64,000 nt of DNA from a virus: the IMG/VR virus record IMGVR_UViG_3300012209_000005, positions 1 through 64,000 of that record; one strand, given 5' to 3'. Positions within the stretch are counted from its first letter, which is position 1. Each line of letters opens with the position of its first letter. The notes below the pieces were generated by a model. It saw only the letters and a list, made by a program, of their open reading frames with translations. It was not told the origin of the DNA and made no database searches. Positions 43,358-53,822 of the stretch are shown here, piece by piece. A program made the translations under genes and the position numbers.

Positions 43358-45196
43358 CTAGTTGCACAGCCAGAGCACGGCGAACGAGCTGTTGAAGTTG
43401 CTCACCGAGGTGGCGAACGTCCCCGACGCGTTCAGCCACTGGACCTGGGGGGTGATCGTCTCCCCGGCGTTCAGGTAGTAGCATCCGAGCGCGGTCGCCG
43501 CCGAAGGCCCCCCGGTGGTGACCGGGACCAGCTGCTGGTACCAGTCAGGCGGCCCCTGGCTGCCCGAGGGGGCGGTGAGCCCCCCGGAGACGGGCACGCT
43601 CAGCGCGGCTGCGAGAGTCCCGGCGGTGGAGGCGTTGGGGACCATCGAGAACTCCCCGATAGCCATGTACCACCCGGGAACCGGGGCCTTGTAGCGGTGG
43701 TTGGCGGCATCCCAGCCGCCGTAGTTGTCCCCCACCGAGGCGTGGACGGGCCCGCTGACCGTATCCATGAAGATCGTCTGCCAGGTGGTGTTCGCCAGCG
43801 AGGTCTGCGCGGTCGCCTGCCGGGACAGCAAGTAGGGCTTGTTCAGCAGGAAGTTCAGGTCATTGGCGAACTTGGCGTTGAACGTGGGCACCAGCTGCCC
43901 CGGGCCCGTCCCCGGGGCCATGCCCGCCTGCAGCAGGTACCCGGTGACGTCCGGGGGGGTCCAGGCCAGGTTCGACGCCGTGCTTATCGCGTTGAACCAG
44001 ACCATGATCAGCCGCGAGTAGTACACGTTCGACAAGCTGGCGCCCGCGGCCTGGGTGTTGAGGGCGAACGCCGAGACGGTATCGCCCGCGTTCAGGTCGA
44101 GCATCCGGGTGATCCCCACCGCCGTCTGCATCTTGCCGTTGGTCATCGCCGGGGGGTAGTTGGGCCCGAAGTAGTTGACCCCGTTGACGGTGATCCCCGC
44201 CTGGTACTGCCCGGAGGTCGAGGTGATCCCGAAGATGATGTTGGCGTGGACGAAGTAAACCCCGGGCAGGGGCACCGTGTACTGGTGGTTGGCGGTGCTC
44301 CACCCGTGGTAGGTGTCGATCAGCTGCCCGGCCCCCAGCTGGGCTTTCGTCACCGCGCCGGTGGGGATCGTCTGGGAGATCGCGGAGCTGACGTTGAGCA
44401 CCGGGGGGTAGTTGAGCAGCGCCAGCGTCTGGTTGACCGTGTTATTCAGCAGCGTGTGCGTGATCGGGGTGCTGGAGGTGAAGACGGTCGCCGGGGAGGG
44501 GATCGTCGCCACCGTCTGCCCGTTGTTCTGGTCGCAGGCGCACCAGATCTGGGTGAAACGCGGGGTCTGCCCCACCGAGTTGGGCGCCGTGTTAGACACG
44601 ACGGTGAAAGCGGTCGAATTCGGGTCCGCGACCAGGGCGCTGGGGGAGAACGGCCCGGTGACGCCCGTCACCGGGAACAGGTCGATCGCGTACGCGCAGC
44701 TGTGGTGGCCGGTGTTCCCCGCCTGGATGATCCCGCAGTTCTGCTTGATCGTCGTGGTCGTCCCGGCGAACTGCGCCCAGCCCGCGCCCAGCGCGCACGG
44801 GGTCCCGGTGAACGTGTCGTGGGTCATCGTGTGGAACATCAGCGTCCAGCCGCCGCGCCGCCCGGGGAGCCCCGAGGACCCGGGGGCGGTCACCCCCAGG
44901 GTGCGGTAGGTCGCCTGGGTCCCCGGGGTGTCCGCGCCCACCCCGAAAAGGGCCGAGGTGTCCACGATGGAAATCCCGTTGCCGAGCGCCCCGCCGTAGG
45001 TGAGCCACGTCCCGGTGGGGCTGGACTTCGGCAGGATGTTATGGGACACGAATGCCTCGTGCGCCACCGGGCGGTTCGAGTGGAAGAAGGTCCCCTGCGC
45101 GGCGAAATAGGAGCCGTCATAGGAGAACATGTCCTGGTTCAGCTGGCCCGCGGTTACCGGGATGTTCCCCTGGTACAGGGAAGGGGTTACGGGCAT
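43358..45196 (-). CDS. minor tail protein (beta-rich, C1q-like repeats)
   Basis: 612 aa from MPVTPSLYQGN. Two similar blocks read H-A-(S/N)-x-x-x-x-Y-x-x-W-D/S-x-A-N-H-x-Y-(K/T)-x-P-(V/L)-P-G-(W/V)-Y, separated by about 170 residues, as in C1q/TNF-like jelly rolls of phage fibres. Probably a baseplate or side fibre. Confidence 0.65.
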   Translation of the reverse strand: MPVTPSLYQGNIPVTAGQLNQDMFSYDGSYFAAQGTFFHSNRPVAHEAFVSHNILPKSSPTGTWLTYGGALGNGISIVDTSALFGVGADTPGTQATYRTLGVTAPGSSGLPGRRGGWTLMFHTMTHDTFTGTPCALGAGWAQFAGTTTTIKQNCGIIQAGNTGHHSCAYAIDLFPVTGVTGPFSPSALVADPNSTAFTVVSNTAPNSVGQTPRFTQIWCACDQNNGQTVATIPSPATVFTSSTPITHTLLNNTVNQTLALLNYPPVLNVSSAISQTIPTGAVTKAQLGAGQLIDTYHGWSTANHQYTVPLPGVYFVHANIIFGITSTSGQYQAGITVNGVNYFGPNYPPAMTNGKMQTAVGITRMLDLNAGDTVSAFALNTQAAGASLSNVYYSRLIMVWFNAISTASNLAWTPPDVTGYLLQAGMAPGTGPGQLVPTFNAKFANDLNFLLNKPYLLSRQATAQTSLANTTWQTIFMDTVSGPVHASVGDNYGGWDAANHRYKAPVPGWYMAIGEFSMVPNASTAGTLAAALSVPVSGGLTAPSGSQGPPDWYQQLVPVTTGGPSAATALGCYYLNAGETITPQVQWLNASGTFATSVSNFNSSFAVLWLCN

Positions 45197-45206
45197 GTCA
45201 GGTCCT

Positions 45207-48200
45207 TTACCACGCCAGGTACGAGTTCCCGAGCGTGTTATTGGCAGCGGAATCGGCGACGAGGACGGAGCTGTCCGGGAACCGCGGGGTGATCTGGTAG
45301 GTGACATCCCACTGGTTGGGGCCGATCGCGTGCTGGATCCGCTGGACCGGGCCCGTCACCGACAGGACCGCCCCCCCCAGCGGCCGGCGGTTCACCGTGA
45401 TCACGTCCTGGAGGTCCAGGTGGAGCAGCTGGGCGAAGGAGGTGGTGACCGCCGACTGGGTTTTCGCCGGGGACACGGTGATCTGGGCGACCCGCTGCAC
45501 CGGGTTGTTGAATTTCGCGGAATTCCAGTTGACCGCCCCGTAAGTGTCATACGGGTTCATCGCGTACGACTGGATGGACAGCCCGGAGCGGTTGAAGAAG
45601 TTCAGCTGGGAGGCGAAGTTCGTCTGCTGGTAGTAGATCGTGGTGTTCGGCCCCCGGTTCTGGGTGGCGTCGATCTGGTTGTAGATGAACGTGTTGTCCA
45701 GGCTGAACGCGGTGTCCTGGCTGAAAGGGATCTCCGTCGTGCCGTTGTCGCCGAGGACGGTGTGCACCGGGGCGTTATACAGGGCCCAGCGGGGGATGTA
45801 AATGATCGACCCGTTGGCGGTCGTGTAACAGCGCCCGCCCTCCGTCTGGGTGAGCTGGGTGAGGATATCCCCGCCGGTGCTGCCCGCGTAGGAGAAGGCC
45901 TCGGACATGGCGGTGTTCTCGCTGGTGCCGTGATTGCTGATCCATATCTGCCCGCCGCGCTTCAGCCCGAGCAGGCCCCAGGTGAGCACCTGCGCGAACC
46001 TTTCCGGGGCGGTCACCCCGATGAACCCGTTCGCCCCGGAGACGTAGTGGTTCTGCACCATCGTCGGGGTGAGTTCCTGCTTGTAGATCGCCAGGTGCCC
46101 GGCGACGAAGTTGTACCCCTGGTAGCTGACGATCGTGCTGTTGTCGTAGCTGTACCGCCCCGAGCCGAGGATCACCGCTTTCACCTGGCCGAACGCGGGG
46201 ATAGCCGGGGTCCCCCCGGTGGTCCTCACCCCGTTCAGGTAGATGTTCACCCCCGACGGGGACACGTTGATCACCAGGTGCTGGGGGTTCGGGTTCGTCC
46301 CGTTGAACGACGGGACCGTGTTACTGTTCGCGATATTCGTCCCGTTGACGTAAAGTCCCGCCAGTGCCCCGGTATTCACCGACACGGTGATCACCGCGCC
46401 GTACTTGTCGCTCGGGCTGTAGTAGGCACTCGGGCCCGCGTACGCGGTGAACAGGGTGCACGCGAAGTTGGACGCCTGCCACCCGGTCAGGAACCAGAAC
46501 TCGTAGCAGACCCCGGCGTTCGCCCCGTTCACCGGGATATTCGGGTCCGAGTAGAACATCGCCGGCCCGCCGATCGCGGGGATCTGCCCGGGGTAGTCGG
46601 CGGTGCCGAAGGCGCTGCCCGAGTCCCCCATCAGGTTGAGCGCCTGCCCGGTGGTCGCGGGCAGGCCGTCGCCGCCGTCCCGGTACGCACCGCTGCGGCT
46701 ATTCCCGAAAGCCCTGTTGATGGCCATCAGGCCGTTAGCGTCGATGGGGATTTTCGTGCCGCCGAACAGGAAGAACCCGCCGACCGTGATATTCGTCAGG
46801 GAGTTGGTGGTGAAGCTGTACTGCTCGTCGGTGGGGAAGTAGGCGTACGGGTAGTCCTTGCGGATATCGCCTTCGACGGCGCTGGGCATGGTGGTGGACG
46901 CCAGCGGGCCGTAGGCGTCGGTGGCGGTGATCTCGGTGAACCCGTACTGCGGCAAGTCCGGCCAGTCCTGCGGCCAGCGTTCCACGTACCCGAAGCCCAC
47001 CGGGTACTGGGTGGGGTTGCCCGCGGTCTGCGTCCACCACGCGGTCACCCGGACGGGCACCCCCGGCGCGATATTCGGGTAGTAGGGCGACGCCGTGTTG
47101 CCGAAGGTGAACGCGCCGTCATGGTTGTCCAGGGAGATGGTCATCTCCCCGGTTTCCTCCTGGGTCAGCTCGTACTGCCGGCCCCGGGAGATGTCGATGA
47201 CCGGGGACCCCTCCTTGCCGATGCACCGGGCGGTGATATCGGTCCACACCGGGCCCTCGACCGTCCAGGTGTAGTCCACCGATTGCGTCCAGTCGCCCGG
47301 GTCGGCCCCGAAAGCCGCTTCCACGACTATCCGGGGGAAAGCCGGGTTCGGCTGGGCGGGGGCGGTCGCGGTCGCTTTCAGGCCGACGATGATCGCGGCG
47401 GCGGGCGCTGCGGTCGTCCAGCTGGGGCCGAAGCTGACCGTGCCCGCGGACTGGCTGTTGATGAAGTAGGCGTTGACGGTGGCGTCGTAAGCGGAGGCGC
47501 CCCCCGCCGTGCCGATGTTCGTCCACCCGGCGGGGGCACTCGGGCCGGTGGTGTTCGTCCCGGTGCACAAGACGGCGAAGCACTGGTCGGTGACGGTGGC
47601 GGTACCCGGGGGGACGGTCAGCGTGCTGACCGCGGAATTCGTGTTCGCGGTCTGCGCGAAGTCGACGGAAACCATCTGCATCGCGGTCGGGGTGTCCACT
47701 TCCGCGATCACGTAACTCGTCGAGTACGCCCACCCGGTGACCGCGACGGAAATCCAGCTGACCTGCCGGGCGTTCAGCGCGATCCAGATGGCGGCGCGAG
47801 CTCCGGACTGCTGGGCGGTGATCCCCACCTGCCGCCACAGGTTGCCCTCGCTGTCCGTCACATTGACGGCGGGGGCCTTCCCGGTGGACTGGTAGCCGAA
47901 GAAGGCGACGTCCCACCCGATGAACGCGACCAGGGCGTTGCCCGGGGTTGCCGAAGCGGGGTTATTCGGGTTGATCATCGTGAACGGGATGTTGTCCAGC
48001 CCGTAGTCGTTGATCACCCCGGCGGTGACCACCTGGGCGATGCCCGTCGGCCCGGCGGGGGCGCCGCTGGCGGAGGAGGAGAAGGTGATGCCCCTGGACA
48101 CCGCGCCGATGCCCGCGGCACCGAGCACCGAGGAGGAGAAGGCGATCCCCCCGGAGACCGCGCCCGTGGTCGTCGCCGGGACGATTTCCAGCGCCGCCCA

Positions 48201-48827
48201 GGCGTACGGGTTGCCCGGGGATCCCGTCCAGCCCAGGGTGGTCGCGCCCGGGGTCCCGGTCGCGGCGGTCGCCTTCCCCAGCAGGTTGACCTCGCCGACG
48301 TCGCCGTTCGCGACGTCGGTGATCGTGGTGGTGGCGCCGTTCGGCGAGATCGAGGGCGTGTTCGCGACGGTGGCAGCCAGCAGCACCCACGAGCCGGTGA
48401 CCGTGGTGGTGATGCTCCCCGTCCAGCTGGTCGGGGTGCCGGTGGACGAGGCGGTGTTCGACGCCCCCACCGTGGCCGATGCCCCGTCGAGCACGTACGG
48501 GAAAATCGACCACAGGGCCTGCGCGCTGTTGCCCCTGGTCGCGGTGAGAGTCACCGACCCGGGGGCGCTGCTGTAGTAGAAGGTGAACAGGACCGCGTAG
48601 TCGTACAGGGTGTCGAAGACGTGCGGGCCCCGGGTGTAATTGTTCCCGTTCGAGTCCTGCACGGTCATATTCGGGTCGGACGAGGTGGGCCCGTAGCCGA
48701 GCGAGGCCATGACGACGACCATGGAGGACGCGGGCGGGGAGAACGAGCCTGTTACCAGCGTGGTCGAGGTGCTGGGCGACGCCGTGGTCGCGGCAGCCGG
48801 CGTGGAGGCGTCGAGGCTGATGGCCAT
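45207..48827 (-). CDS. large minor tail protein (tail tip / LamG-like)
   Basis: 1206 aa. N-terminal half: Ser/Thr-rich beta repeats with paired VLGAAGIG/ITFSSS units. Near residue 520 the tail-tip-like module VVEAAFGADPGDW...ISRGRQYELTQEETGEMTISLDNHDGAF begins, as in actinophage minor tail proteins. A LamG/concanavalin-like region follows (CYEFWFLTGWQ...HLVINVSPSGVNIYLNG) and an end domain. Likely the adhesin-bearing tail tip. Confidence 0.72.
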   Translation of the reverse strand: MAISLDASTPAAATTASPSTSTTLVTGSFSPPASSMVVVMASLGYGPTSSDPNMTVQDSNGNNYTRGPHVFDTLYDYAVLFTFYYSSAPGSVTLTATRGNSAQALWSIFPYVLDGASATVGASNTASSTGTPTSWTGSITTTVTGSWVLLAATVANTPSISPNGATTTITDVANGDVGEVNLLGKATAATGTPGATTLGWTGSPGNPYAWAALEIVPATTTGAVSGGIAFSSSVLGAAGIGAVSRGITFSSSASGAPAGPTGIAQVVTAGVINDYGLDNIPFTMINPNNPASATPGNALVAFIGWDVAFFGYQSTGKAPAVNVTDSEGNLWRQVGITAQQSGARAAIWIALNARQVSWISVAVTGWAYSTSYVIAEVDTPTAMQMVSVDFAQTANTNSAVSTLTVPPGTATVTDQCFAVLCTGTNTTGPSAPAGWTNIGTAGGASAYDATVNAYFINSQSAGTVSFGPSWTTAAPAAAIIVGLKATATAPAQPNPAFPRIVVEAAFGADPGDWTQSVDYTWTVEGPVWTDITARCIGKEGSPVIDISRGRQYELTQEETGEMTISLDNHDGAFTFGNTASPYYPNIAPGVPVRVTAWWTQTAGNPTQYPVGFGYVERWPQDWPDLPQYGFTEITATDAYGPLASTTMPSAVEGDIRKDYPYAYFPTDEQYSFTTNSLTNITVGGFFLFGGTKIPIDANGLMAINRAFGNSRSGAYRDGGDGLPATTGQALNLMGDSGSAFGTADYPGQIPAIGGPAMFYSDPNIPVNGANAGVCYEFWFLTGWQASNFACTLFTAYAGPSAYYSPSDKYGAVITVSVNTGALAGLYVNGTNIANSNTVPSFNGTNPNPQHLVINVSPSGVNIYLNGVRTTGGTPAIPAFGQVKAVILGSGRYSYDNSTIVSYQGYNFVAGHLAIYKQELTPTMVQNHYVSGANGFIGVTAPERFAQVLTWGLLGLKRGGQIWISNHGTSENTAMSEAFSYAGSTGGDILTQLTQTEGGRCYTTANGSIIYIPRWALYNAPVHTVLGDNGTTEIPFSQDTAFSLDNTFIYNQIDATQNRGPNTTIYYQQTNFASQLNFFNRSGLSIQSYAMNPYDTYGAVNWNSAKFNNPVQRVAQITVSPAKTQSAVTTSFAQLLHLDLQDVITVNRRPLGGAVLSVTGPVQRIQHAIGPNQWDVTYQITPRFPDSSVLVADSAANNTLGNSYLAW

Positions 48828-48831
48828 GGCG

Positions 48832-49200
48832 TCAGCTCGCGGTGAGGGTGACCGTGATCAGGTACGTGCCGGCGCTGGAGTACAGGACGTTGGTGGGAAG
48901 CTGGCCTCCGTCAACGTAAAGACCGCCCGAGGAGAGGGTCCACAGCCCCCAGCTGGTGATCGTGGTGCCCGCGGGCACGTTAATCGTCACCTGACTCCCG
49001 GTGACCGAGCCGGCGGCAATCGCGCCCCAGGTGGTCGATACGCGGACGTAGGAGCCGCCCACGACCTCGTTCGCGCCGGTTGCCCCCGGGTTCCCGGTGT
49101 GCAGGCTGATGAAGTGAGCGTTCACCTCGTTGGTGCCACTGCCAGTGATCATCAGCAGGGCATTGTTCAGCTCGTTGACAACACTGGAGTTAGCGGACAT
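48832..49200 (-). CDS. small beta-rich tail protein
   Basis: 122 aa; NELNNALLMITG...HFISLHTGNPGATGANEV, a pattern common in small phage tail-tip proteins. Beta sandwich; no signal peptide. Confidence 0.65.
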   Translation of the reverse strand: MSANSSVVNELNNALLMITGSGTNEVNAHFISLHTGNPGATGANEVVGGSYVRVSTTWGAIAAGSVTGSQVTINVPAGTTITSWGLWTLSSGGLYVDGGQLPTNVLYSSAGTYLITVTLTAS

Positions 49201-49215
49201 GGATAATCACGCCTT

Positions 49216-49293
49216 TCAGCTATCGATCCACGCTTTAAGAAATGTACCACCCGCACAATTCACGGTTGTGAATGTAGTCTGAGTGAAAGCCAT
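49216..49293 (-). CDS. 25-aa micro-protein
   Basis: MAFTQTTFTTVNCAGGTFLKAWIDS with AGGGG upstream; sits between the tape measure and a tail gene. AT-richer than neighbours. Confidence 0.4.
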   Translation of the reverse strand: MAFTQTTFTTVNCAGGTFLKAWIDS

Positions 49294-49309
49294 TATTTTC
49301 CCCTAGTGA

Positions 49310-52300
49310 TCACTTGTTCGTGTTCGACCAGCCGCCGGTGACCTGGCCCCGGTTGCGCATGTTGTAGGTCAGGACCCTCTGCTGCATGTTCTGCCAGATT
49401 TTCTGCCCGTCAAGCTCGACCACCAGGGCTCCCGGGGACAGGACGAGGGTCCCGCCTTCCCCCGTCCCCCCGGGCGGGCTGACCCTTTCCGGGCGCCCGG
49501 TGGTGTTGAGGGCGAGGCTCAGCCCCGGGGGCAGGAAACCGCCGTTGTCATACCAGTTGTGCGCGACCTCGTGCGCCCACGCGGCAGCCGGGGACCCGTA
49601 CCCCGGGCGCTGCTTGATGTAATTCAGCCCCCAGATAATCTGGCTCTTGTAGTCGCCCAGATTGTACGGATGCCCGTGACCGAGGCTCTGGGGGATGCCA
49701 TAGGCGCCAGAACTCGGGTTGACGGCCCAGGCATTCCAGCCGCTCTCCTGGTTCCAGAGCCTGATCAGCGGGGCCATCTGGTCCGGTCCCCAGTGATACA
49801 GGGGCAGCAGCGACCTGGCGTATGCCTGCGCGACCGCCGCCGAATGGGTGCGTGCCCCCGAATCCCCCATTCCCCCCTTGCCGCTCCCGACGAGAGCCGC
49901 CTGCGCTGCCGCTATGGCCTTTTGCATCGCGGCATTCATCCGGGATTCGATGACCGCCGCCATCTGGTTGGCGTTCGCGTTGATATTATGGTCCCCCCAC
50001 GGGCCCAGCCCGGGGATGGCCCCGGAGTAATTCGGGATGACCCCCCCGGCGGCGAAACCCGGCACCTTGTGGGCGGCGAGGAAAGGCTCGATGGCTTTCA
50101 CCAGGTGCTTGGGGACGACCGCCTCCCCGGGCTCCAGCAGCGCGTGGAAGATGTCGCCGCCGCCGTACCCCCCGGGGACTTTCATCCCGTGCTGGAACCC
50201 CCCGGGGGCCGCCCCGATGTTCTGGGGTCCGTGGGCGGCGCCCGTCCGCGAGGTGGGCCCGGACACCGACCACTTGCCCAGCCCGGTCTCGTGGATGACC
50301 ACATTCGTCCTCGGGGGGAGCCGGTGCAGGGCATTCCACAAGTCATCCGCGTGCTGCTTGGAGACATGGAGCTGGGCAGCCAGTTCCTCAAACTTTTTCT
50401 TGGACAGGTCGGTGTGGCTGCGCAGGATGTTGAAGGTGTTGATGCCCTTGCCCGCGAAGTCGTTCCACAGCTGGTCGGCCTTGGACTTGTTGATCCCCAG
50501 CTGGGCGGAGAACCTCTCGAAGGCGCCCCGGGTCTTGACGGTCTGGCCTTCCAGGGTGTTCGACGCCGCCTGGTTCCTCCCGTAGGTGTTGCTGAGGATC
50601 TGCTCGATCTGGTTAACGTCGGACGCCTTGAACTTGTACTGTTCCAGCGCCTTCGTCAGCGCGTCCTGCGCAGCCTTCGTCGCCGGGGACTGCGTGCCGT
50701 TTTGCAACAGCGCCGCCGTGTACGCCTGGGTGAGCGTGGTGATCTTCTTGGTGTCCGCGCCGGCCGCCGCCATCGCGTCGAGCACGTCGCTTTGCAGGGT
50801 GCCCGCGAAATTCGCCGCCACCTTGGAGACGTTGGTGATCTTCGCGGTCAGGTCGGTAAGCAGCCCGGCGAACTTGCCGGAGGACACCGCGTTCTTATCC
50901 GTCCACTCTTTCAGGGCCTGGTAGTTCTGGGTGAGGCTTTTCGTGCTGTCGTACGCGGGCCCGGATGCCTCCTGGCTGATCATCATCAGCTCAGCCAGCG
51001 CCGCCTTGGACTTGGAGGCGTAAGGCTCCAGCTGCTGGACGACGGAGGCTATCCCCTGCCCGTACTGCTTCTGGGTGACCACCCCGGCGGCGGCGGCGAC
51101 CCGCAGGGCATCGGTGAAGCTGTTCGCCTGGGTGATCGACTGGTTGTAGGACTGCCACACCTGCGCCGAGGACCCGGAGAAGGAGGTGAGTTCCTTGGCG
51201 ATGTCCTTCACCGACGACCCGACCTGCCCGGAGAAAGCCCGGATCTTCCCGCCGACCGCCGGGGCCAGGTTGCCCATCTGCTGCAGGTCCAGGTTCAGCT
51301 GGGTGAACGTCCCGGTCAGCGAGGTGCCCATCGCGATGAACTGGTCCCACGCCTGATTCGTCTGCTGGACCTTCGTCGTCTGCAACCCGGCCTGGATGTT
51401 CACCGCGGCCATCGTGTTGGCGAGAATCCCCCCGGTCTGGTCCATCTTCTGGTAGCCGAGGACCAGGCTCGCGACCTGGATGGCGGCCTGGGCGTTCAGC
51501 TGGCCGTTCTTCCCCATCGAGGTGGAAAGCTTGATCCCGGCCATGTCCGCGAGCCCCAGGGCGGTCACGAAGTCCACCTTGTAAGCCTTGGAAATATCGG
51601 TCGCGCCCTGGATGACATTCTTGGAAGTGTCGAAAAGCTTCTTCTGCTCGGCGGTCAGCTCCATGATGTTCTGGGCCGACCCGGAGATCGCCCCGCTGCT
51701 CAGCGCCAGGTAACCCGCGCCCGCCTTCACCAGGGCGTTAAACGAGGCCCACTGCTGGTTCTGCTGCTGGACGACCTGCGCGTTCTTCTGCGCGATGACA
51801 TTCAGCGCACTCATGTTCGACGCGGCGCCGACCGCCTTGTTGATGCCGTCGATGAACTCCTGGGTGGCCGTCTTCTCCCGACCCAGCCAGAAGCCCAGCC
51901 CGGCGAGCGCGAGGGCCCCGACGGCGAGCGCCGCCCCCCACGGCCCGAGCAGGAACTTGCTGACGGCCCCCAGCTTCCCCACCACCCCGGAGGCCGCCAT
52001 CCCTATCCCGTCGGCGGCCTTCGTGAAGCCCATCCCGGAGGCCATCTTCGCGGCGACCCCGCCCAGGTTGGCGATCATCCCGGCGAGCCCGCTGACGACG
52101 TTCGCGACCATCGCCGCCACGTTCGCCCCGATCTTCGCGAAAACCGGGATGCCCAGCGTGCCGAGCAGGGCGATCGCCCGTCCCAGCAGCCCGAAGCCCC
52201 CGACGAGGATGCCGCTCCAGCGGTACATCTCCTCGAAGATGAAAACGGCGTAGAGCAGCGGCGCGGGCAGCTGGGAGATCCACTTGATGACCTCGCTGAT

Positions 52301-53806
52301 CGCGGTCGCTATGTGCAGCGCCAGTTCCGCGGCCCCGGGCATGGCGGCGGCGAACATCAGGAGCGCGTGCCCGACGTTGCCGAGGATCTGCCCGAACTCC
52401 CGCAGGTCCTGGACCGCCTGCCCGACGAGCTTCTGCAAGGTCGCCCCCATCGGCCCCTGCAGGTCGGCGACCACTTTCGCGCCGAAGGCATCGAGCATGT
52501 GGGTGACTTCCAGCCCGACGCGGGCGAAATTGGACAGCCCGTCAGCGCCGGCGTGGGACTGGGTGCCGATAGCTTTCAGCGCTTCCCCGAAAAGCTCGTA
52601 GACCCCGGGGTTCGCCCTGTCCTGCGCGACCTGCATGGAATGGCCGAGCCCGAGCATATCCCCGGCGGTCTTGCCGACCATCGGGCCGAGGGTCTCGCTG
52701 GCGGTGTAAAGCCCGGTGACCATGTGCGTGACCTGCTGCATGCCCTGGGCCATCGCGTACGCCCCGGCCACGGCGGCGTACATGGCGGGCAGGAACACGG
52801 CCAGGAATTCCACGACGGCCATGATCACCAGGTGGATCGCCGTGCCCCACCCGGTGATCCCGAATGCCGCCAGCCCGAGGGGTATCCGCGCCGCCGCCGC
52901 GGCTGCCGCCAGGGCCGCCATCCCCCCGCCGGCGTTGTCGGCAGCCGCGCGGAAGGGGAGCAGGACCGCGTTCGCCCGCGCCAGCGCCGCCGCCGCGCCC
53001 GCCATGACGGTGCTGAACTGCGCCACGTCGGGGGTGTTCGCCTTGATCGCGGCGTCAAGCTCGCCGGCGGTCATCGCGCTCTCTTGCTGGGCGCGGGACA
53101 GTTTCTGCACCTCGGCGGCACCCGCGGCGTCCACCGCGAACATCCGCTGCTGCGCCCCGCTGGTCGCGTTCACCTCGGAGATCAACTGGATCATCGAGGC
53201 GCTCATGTCACGCCCGGAGCCCCCCACCCGCCGCCAGGATGCCGCCAGGGTGTCCGCTTCGGCCGCCGCCTCCGCTAGCGGGGCGGCCTGCTCTTTCACG
53301 GCATTGGCAGTCCTGGCGGCCATGTTCGCCTCCATGAACTGCGCGGCGACCACCTCGCGGGTGGCGGCGGCGTACTCCCGGGCGGTGATCGCGCCCTCGG
53401 CGAGCTGGCTGTCAAGCTCGCGCAGGGCGGCGGACTGCGCGTCGATGTGGGACATCTGCGCCCCGAGGTCACCGAAGCTCTCGGTGACGTTCTCGCGGAT
53501 ATTCTGGGTGACCGGGGGGAGGTTCTCCGGCGCCATTCCGGCCGTGCCGATGTTGATATCCCTGACCGTGCGGGTGACCGTCTCGTTGGTCAGGACATCG
53601 GGGCGGCCGATCTCCTCGTAGCTGATCCGGATGGTGACGTCGCGGGGCAGGGCCTCCAGCGCGGCTTCCAGCTCGGCGACTTTTTCGAGCATCGTGTCGA
53701 TGCTGTCGATGAAATCCCGGTTGGCGGCAACCATCGCCTCGATGCCGGCAAGGTACGGGGCGACATCTGCGTCGAATTCCTGGCTGACTCTCGGAAGCTC
53801 CGGCAG
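49310..53806 (-). CDS. tape measure protein with C-terminal transglycosylase
   Basis: About 1,498 aa if a CTG start at 53806 is used (AGGAGGT 6 nt upstream); the first ATG in frame is 53734. The added segment PRVSQEFDADVAPYLAGIEAM reads smoothly into the body. Coiled regions, several long hydrophobic helices (about 285-340, 520-620) and Gln/Asn-rich repeats set tail length and enter the membrane. The C-terminus carries an SLT lysozyme domain: LWNQESGWNAWAVNPSSGAYGIPQS and a later AHEVAHNWY. Length predicts a tail well over 200 nm. Confidence 0.9.
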   Translation of the reverse strand: MPELPRVSQEFDADVAPYLAGIEAMVAANRDFIDSIDTMLEKVAELEAALEALPRDVTIRISYEEIGRPDVLTNETVTRTVRDINIGTAGMAPENLPPVTQNIRENVTESFGDLGAQMSHIDAQSAALRELDSQLAEGAITAREYAAATREVVAAQFMEANMAARTANAVKEQAAPLAEAAAEADTLAASWRRVGGSGRDMSASMIQLISEVNATSGAQQRMFAVDAAGAAEVQKLSRAQQESAMTAGELDAAIKANTPDVAQFSTVMAGAAAALARANAVLLPFRAAADNAGGGMAALAAAAAAARIPLGLAAFGITGWGTAIHLVIMAVVEFLAVFLPAMYAAVAGAYAMAQGMQQVTHMVTGLYTASETLGPMVGKTAGDMLGLGHSMQVAQDRANPGVYELFGEALKAIGTQSHAGADGLSNFARVGLEVTHMLDAFGAKVVADLQGPMGATLQKLVGQAVQDLREFGQILGNVGHALLMFAAAMPGAAELALHIATAISEVIKWISQLPAPLLYAVFIFEEMYRWSGILVGGFGLLGRAIALLGTLGIPVFAKIGANVAAMVANVVSGLAGMIANLGGVAAKMASGMGFTKAADGIGMAASGVVGKLGAVSKFLLGPWGAALAVGALALAGLGFWLGREKTATQEFIDGINKAVGAASNMSALNVIAQKNAQVVQQQNQQWASFNALVKAGAGYLALSSGAISGSAQNIMELTAEQKKLFDTSKNVIQGATDISKAYKVDFVTALGLADMAGIKLSTSMGKNGQLNAQAAIQVASLVLGYQKMDQTGGILANTMAAVNIQAGLQTTKVQQTNQAWDQFIAMGTSLTGTFTQLNLDLQQMGNLAPAVGGKIRAFSGQVGSSVKDIAKELTSFSGSSAQVWQSYNQSITQANSFTDALRVAAAAGVVTQKQYGQGIASVVQQLEPYASKSKAALAELMMISQEASGPAYDSTKSLTQNYQALKEWTDKNAVSSGKFAGLLTDLTAKITNVSKVAANFAGTLQSDVLDAMAAAGADTKKITTLTQAYTAALLQNGTQSPATKAAQDALTKALEQYKFKASDVNQIEQILSNTYGRNQAASNTLEGQTVKTRGAFERFSAQLGINKSKADQLWNDFAGKGINTFNILRSHTDLSKKKFEELAAQLHVSKQHADDLWNALHRLPPRTNVVIHETGLGKWSVSGPTSRTGAAHGPQNIGAAPGGFQHGMKVPGGYGGGDIFHALLEPGEAVVPKHLVKAIEPFLAAHKVPGFAAGGVIPNYSGAIPGLGPWGDHNINANANQMAAVIESRMNAAMQKAIAAAQAALVGSGKGGMGDSGARTHSAAVAQAYARSLLPLYHWGPDQMAPLIRLWNQESGWNAWAVNPSSGAYGIPQSLGHGHPYNLGDYKSQIIWGLNYIKQRPGYGSPAAAWAHEVAHNWYDNGGFLPPGLSLALNTTGRPERVSPPGGTGEGGTLVLSPGALVVELDGQKIWQNMQQRVLTYNMRNRGQVTGGWSNTNK

Positions 53807-53822
53807 ACAGTCACCTCCTCAC

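Noticed and set aside
41591-45292. A 1,233-aa plus-strand open frame opposite the tail genes
   Set aside because: Arg/Gly/Pro-rich composition with no domain; it mirrors the third-position GC of the real minus-strand tail genes.
45129-48845. A 1,238-aa plus-strand open frame
   Set aside because: Antisense shadow of the large minor tail gene, same biased composition.
49559-53278. A 1,239-aa plus-strand open frame
   Set aside because: Antisense shadow of the tape measure gene.
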